From NCBI GenBank assembly GCA_035695105.1, contig DASSEV010000038.1, positions 1 through 47,744 of the forward strand: a stretch of 47,744 nt of DNA. Direction: 5' to 3'. Numbering within the stretch: the first letter of the stretch is position 1; each line of letters starts with the position of its first letter. Below, piece by piece: positions 45,371-47,744 of this stretch. Source of the stretch: JAICYJ01 sp035695105 (lineage in GTDB: Bacteria; Actinomycetota; Thermoleophilia; Gaiellales; JAICJC01). The position numbers were made by a program, and so were the translations under genes. Below the pieces are notes generated by a model. That model was given only the letters and a program-made list of their open reading frames with translations. It was not told the origin of the DNA and searched no databases.

Positions 45371-45489
45371 GGGACGTCCTCCCGATGAGTCTGGACAGCA
45401 TGCGGAGGCATGGAGCCCCCCAGGCTCATGGTCGGTGCAATCCGCCGTACGCGACATACCCCGTTTGCGGGAGCGTCGTATCGCTCGGG
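45371..45489 (-). promoter_or_regulatory. structured leader upstream of the repeat-protein gene
   Basis: A 119-base stretch between the DUF4349 stop and the repeat-protein start can fold into several small hairpins on the minus strand: CCCG-CAAA-CGGG (45471-45460, possibly a terminator of the upstream gene), ATGAGCC...GGCTCCAT with one bulge, and CATGC-CTCC-GCATG. GGACGTCC, a palindrome, overlaps the Shine-Dalgarno. No known riboswitch class is recognised. Confidence 0.3.
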
Positions 45490-46443
45490 TCAGGCGGTGT
45501 CCTCTGCCGGCCGGCGCAGATGGGCCAGCCACCGGCGCAGCGCCGGTGCCAGCCGCAGCCCGATCAGCAGCGCCGCGCCGACCAGCAGGGCGACCGGAAT
45601 GATCACGCCCGCCGCCACGATCACCGCCGAGACGACGCCGACCGCGAGATCCCATCCGCGCCGCACGGCGCTCCCGAGCGCGGTCGGCGGAGAGTGGTGG
45701 TGATGGGCGGCTCCCTCCTGCGTCAGCGCCACGGTGATGGTCGACATATCCGCCTGGTCGTGCAGGTACCGAAGCCGGCCCTGGATCTCCTCGAGCTGGC
45801 CCTGCACCTGGAACAGCTCGTTCTGCACGCGGATCGTGTCCTGCACGCTCACGGCCTTGCCCATCAGCCGGACGAGTGCCCGCGACTGCGCGCGGAGGTT
45901 CCGCGCCCGCGCGCCCAGGTCGACGAACTCCTGGCCGACGTCCTCGCCGCTGCGGATGTCTGCCAGCACCGTGCCGTGCCCGACGCCGCGCAGGTCGTTC
46001 ATCGCCCGGTCGAAGAACGCCGCCGGCACGCGCAGGACGATCGTGGCGCTGCGATGCTTCGTGCCGCTGCTCTCGGTGCTGAGCGTGTAGCCGCCGTAGC
46101 GGCTGGCGATGGCGTCGACCGCGGGCACCGCTCCCGCGATCGCGGATCCGCTCAGGCGCAGCGACAGCCGGCCGGTCTTGATGATCGTGGAGCGCTGTCT
46201 GGGCAGCTCGATCTTCGTGACGGTGACGTTCGCGTCCTGGGCGCCGCCTGCTGAGGGTGCCGTGGGTGCAGATGCTGTGCCCGATGGAGCAAGAATCCCG
46301 AGGGCCTTGGAGGACTGCACGGGAGCCGGCCCCGCCTTCACCGCGCCGCCACCTCCCGCCGAGCTGCCCGAGCTGCTCGCGGATGCGCAGCCCCCCGCGG
46401 CCAGTGCAGCCGCCGTGATCAGTCCAACCGTCCGTCCGCGCAT
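45490..46443 (-). CDS. DUF4349 lipoprotein
   Basis: 317 aa. The lipoprotein signal (TVGLITAAALAAGGC) has its lipobox Cys near 19, then a Ser/Gly/Ala-rich linker to ~75. The DUF4349 body follows: STIIKTGRLSLRL (residues ~85-97), AVDAIASRYGGYTLS, ATIVLRVPAAFFDRAMNDL, a coiled-coil stretch DLGARARNLRAQSRALVRLM and VQGQLEEIQGRLRYLHDQADM, STITVAL. A hydrophobic segment near 275-300 and a basic tail suggest a second membrane anchor. The ATG at 46443 has AGGAGG 6 bases upstream. Function unknown. Confidence 0.85.
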   Translation of the reverse strand: MRGRTVGLITAAALAAGGCASASSSGSSAGGGGAVKAGPAPVQSSKALGILAPSGTASAPTAPSAGGAQDANVTVTKIELPRQRSTIIKTGRLSLRLSGSAIAGAVPAVDAIASRYGGYTLSTESSGTKHRSATIVLRVPAAFFDRAMNDLRGVGHGTVLADIRSGEDVGQEFVDLGARARNLRAQSRALVRLMGKAVSVQDTIRVQNELFQVQGQLEEIQGRLRYLHDQADMSTITVALTQEGAAHHHHSPPTALGSAVRRGWDLAVGVVSAVIVAAGVIIPVALLVGAALLIGLRLAPALRRWLAHLRRPAEDTA

Positions 46444-46523
46444 GGGTGCCTCCTCCGATCGCTCGGCCATGAGACCCGCGGGCGGCCCGTTCGGTTCCCG
46501 GTGAGCGCGACCCGGTTGAGCCC

Positions 46524-47576
46524 TCAGACCGCGACCGGCAGCGCGCTGCGCAGCGCCGCCCGCGCCGCGGCCGCGTCCGGCCCGCAGACGAAGACGACCT
46601 CGCGGTTTCGCACGTGCGAGACCCTGCCCACCTTCCGCCCCGCAGGGTCGTGGATCCCGATCCTCGCTCCCACATAGCGGGGTGCGTCCACCGCCAGTGA
46701 CTCCACGTGCCCGCGCCGCTCGAGCAGCTCCCGCATCGCCTCCAGCTCGTGGAAGCCCTCGTTCGAGAACGACACCACCACCCATGGCGTCGGCAGCCGC
46801 TCCACCAGATCGGTCAGCGCCGCCCAGGCCAGCTTCCGCGAGTTGTATGCGCTTCGGCGCTCGCGCACGTCCGCCCGCTTGCACGCCACGCCGTAGTGGT
46901 CCGGCCGGTCGCCGCGCACGATCGTCTCCCACACGTGGTAGTTGCCCGCGTAGGAGTGCTGGTTGTAGGGCGGATCGACGTAGGCGAGGTCGATGTCCGT
47001 CAGCTCGCCCGCCAGCTCGTTGGAATCCCGGCGCAGTGCCCGCCCGGCCGGTCCGGGCACCGCATCCGGCTCGCGCAGCGTCAGCCTGTTCGCGGCGCGC
47101 GGCGCCCACCGCTTGAGGTAGGCCATCTGCACGCCCACCGTGCTGTCGACGCGGTCGGCCGCCTCCAGCAGGCTGGTGAGCGCAAGCGCTCGCTCGATGC
47201 GCGAGAGCCCCAGGCGCTCGATCTCGCCCCGGATCGCGTCGATCCGCATGCCGTTGGCCGGCTGGAAGTACCGCGACAGCCGGCAGAACGTCTCCGTCAC
47301 GTATCCGTCCTCGCCGGGAAGCGCATCGAGATGGGCGAGCAGCTCACGCAGCCGCCTGCGGTCGATCTCGGCGCCGGCCTCGATGTAGGCCTGGGCGAGC
47401 ACCTCCGAGTAGGCGGCGGTGTCGTTCGAGACGACACGGATGCCGGCACGGCGGAACGCCTGGCCGACGCGCGTCGTGCCCGCGAACAGGTCGACCGCGG
47501 TGCGGGCGCCCAGCCGGCCGGCGATCTCGGCCAGCGACGGCGCCAGCAGCCGCTTCGAGCCGAGGTACTTGATCAC
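46524..47576 (-). CDS. D12-class (Dam-like) adenine-specific DNA methyltransferase
   Basis: 350 aa N6-adenine methyltransferase. The N-terminal MIKYLGSKRLL is typical of the D12 class. The SAM-binding motif I is AVDLFAGTTRVG (residues ~27-38), and the catalytic motif IV is AYVDPPYNQHSYAGNY near 199. WVVVSFSNEG and a C-terminal REVVFVCG strand follow. No restriction endonuclease, specificity subunit or other modification gene is adjacent, so it looks like an orphan methyltransferase. GTG start; TACAGT (47588-47583) lies 6 bases before it. Confidence 0.88.
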   Translation of the reverse strand: MIKYLGSKRLLAPSLAEIAGRLGARTAVDLFAGTTRVGQAFRRAGIRVVSNDTAAYSEVLAQAYIEAGAEIDRRRLRELLAHLDALPGEDGYVTETFCRLSRYFQPANGMRIDAIRGEIERLGLSRIERALALTSLLEAADRVDSTVGVQMAYLKRWAPRAANRLTLREPDAVPGPAGRALRRDSNELAGELTDIDLAYVDPPYNQHSYAGNYHVWETIVRGDRPDHYGVACKRADVRERRSAYNSRKLAWAALTDLVERLPTPWVVVSFSNEGFHELEAMRELLERRGHVESLAVDAPRYVGARIGIHDPAGRKVGRVSHVRNREVVFVCGPDAAAARAALRSALPVAV

Positions 47577-47588
47577 CGCGCCACTGTA
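47577..47588 (-). promoter_or_regulatory. -10 box of the DNA methyltransferase gene
   Basis: TACAGT (47588-47583, minus strand), 6 bases before the GTG at 47576, consistent with a leaderless start. It lies just after the stop of the upstream LuxR-type gene (47599-47597). Confidence 0.35.
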
Positions 47589-47596
47589 CGCGACGT

Positions 47597-47744
47597 CTAG
47601 GACCGCAGGTAGGTGAGGACGGCGAGGACGCGGCGGTGGTCCTCGCTTGCCTGGGGCAGGCCGAGCTTCTGGAAGATGCTGGTGACGTGCTTTTCGACGG
47701 CGCGTTCGGTCACCACCAGCCGCTCGGCGATGCCGGTGTTGCTG
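47597..47744 (-). CDS. LuxR-type response regulator, C-terminal fragment (rest outside window)
   Basis: The last 49 codons of a gene that enters from the right edge. The translation includes SNTGIAERLVVTERAVEKHV followed by TSIFQKLGL and ends LAVLTYLRS. This is the recognition-helix half of a LuxR/NarL HTH domain, as in two-component response regulators. The receiver domain, if any, lies outside the window. Confidence 0.85.
   Translation of the reverse strand, partial: SNTGIAERLVVTERAVEKHVTSIFQKLGLPQASEDHRRVLAVLTYLRS

Overview
This 47.7 kb window is dense, GC-rich bacterial chromosome with almost no non-coding space, many GTG starts, and chains of genes that overlap by four bases (ATGA or GTGA). 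The gene families (actinobacterial-style crotonyl-CoA carboxylase/reductase locus, DUF3352 and DUF4349 lipoproteins, trehalose-phosphatase, an Arthrobacter-type copper amine oxidase) suggest an Actinomycetota member, plausibly a Thermoleophilia-like lineage. The exact taxon cannot be fixed from the sequence alone. No rRNA, CRISPR array, prophage or insertion sequence was seen; there is one tRNA gene, tRNA-Lys(CTT).

Layout. 1-7740: end of a family X DNA polymerase with PHP domain, D-Ala-D-Ala dipeptidase plus trehalose-phosphatase, a TauE/SafE transporter split into two half-genes, an acetyl-CoA synthetase operon, and rlmN. 7750-10460: crotonyl-CoA carboxylase/reductase and an acyl-CoA mutase large subunit. 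10463-16647: DUF3352 lipoprotein, ribB with an altered active site, a drug-type ABC exporter operon with a flavoprotein reductase, and a GNAT protein. 16651-20879: amidohydrolase, MaoC hydratase, acyl-CoA dehydrogenase and CitE-type lyase in one operon. Together with 7750-10460 these look like most of the ethylmalonyl-CoA pathway, and the acetyl-CoA synthetase at 4291-6258 could feed it from acetate. 20933-23302: signal peptidase I and a secreted SpoIID/LytB protein. 23305-27377: four nucleotide-sugar genes resembling the UDP-ManNAc(3NAc)A route, without its aminotransferase. 27406-32761: CcdA and TlpA redox pair, M42 peptidase, LtrA membrane protein, beta-propeller lipoprotein, small membrane protein.

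32865-34102 is a less GC-rich patch next to the 3' end of tRNA-Lys. It holds an HNH-nuclease-like protein with a recombinase-like tail and an arrestin-like protein, and is flanked by a short direct repeat. 34237-36726: polar amino-acid-type ABC importer. 36866-42282: a tightly overlapping five-gene operon (HpaB-type flavin monooxygenase, RidA, DUF1028, LysR, copper amine oxidase) behind a recognisable promoter with a palindrome in its spacer; it looks like an amine or aromatic-amine catabolic unit. 42455-47744: a large secreted fibronectin-III-like repeat protein whose best-supported start codon is ATC, a DUF4349 lipoprotein, an orphan D12-class DNA adenine methylase, and the end of a LuxR-type regulator.

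Gene starts follow a pattern. At least eleven first genes have a TAnnnT-like -10 box only 6-9 bases before an ATG or GTG, as expected for leaderless mRNAs, while many internal operon genes start by four-base overlap with the preceding stop.
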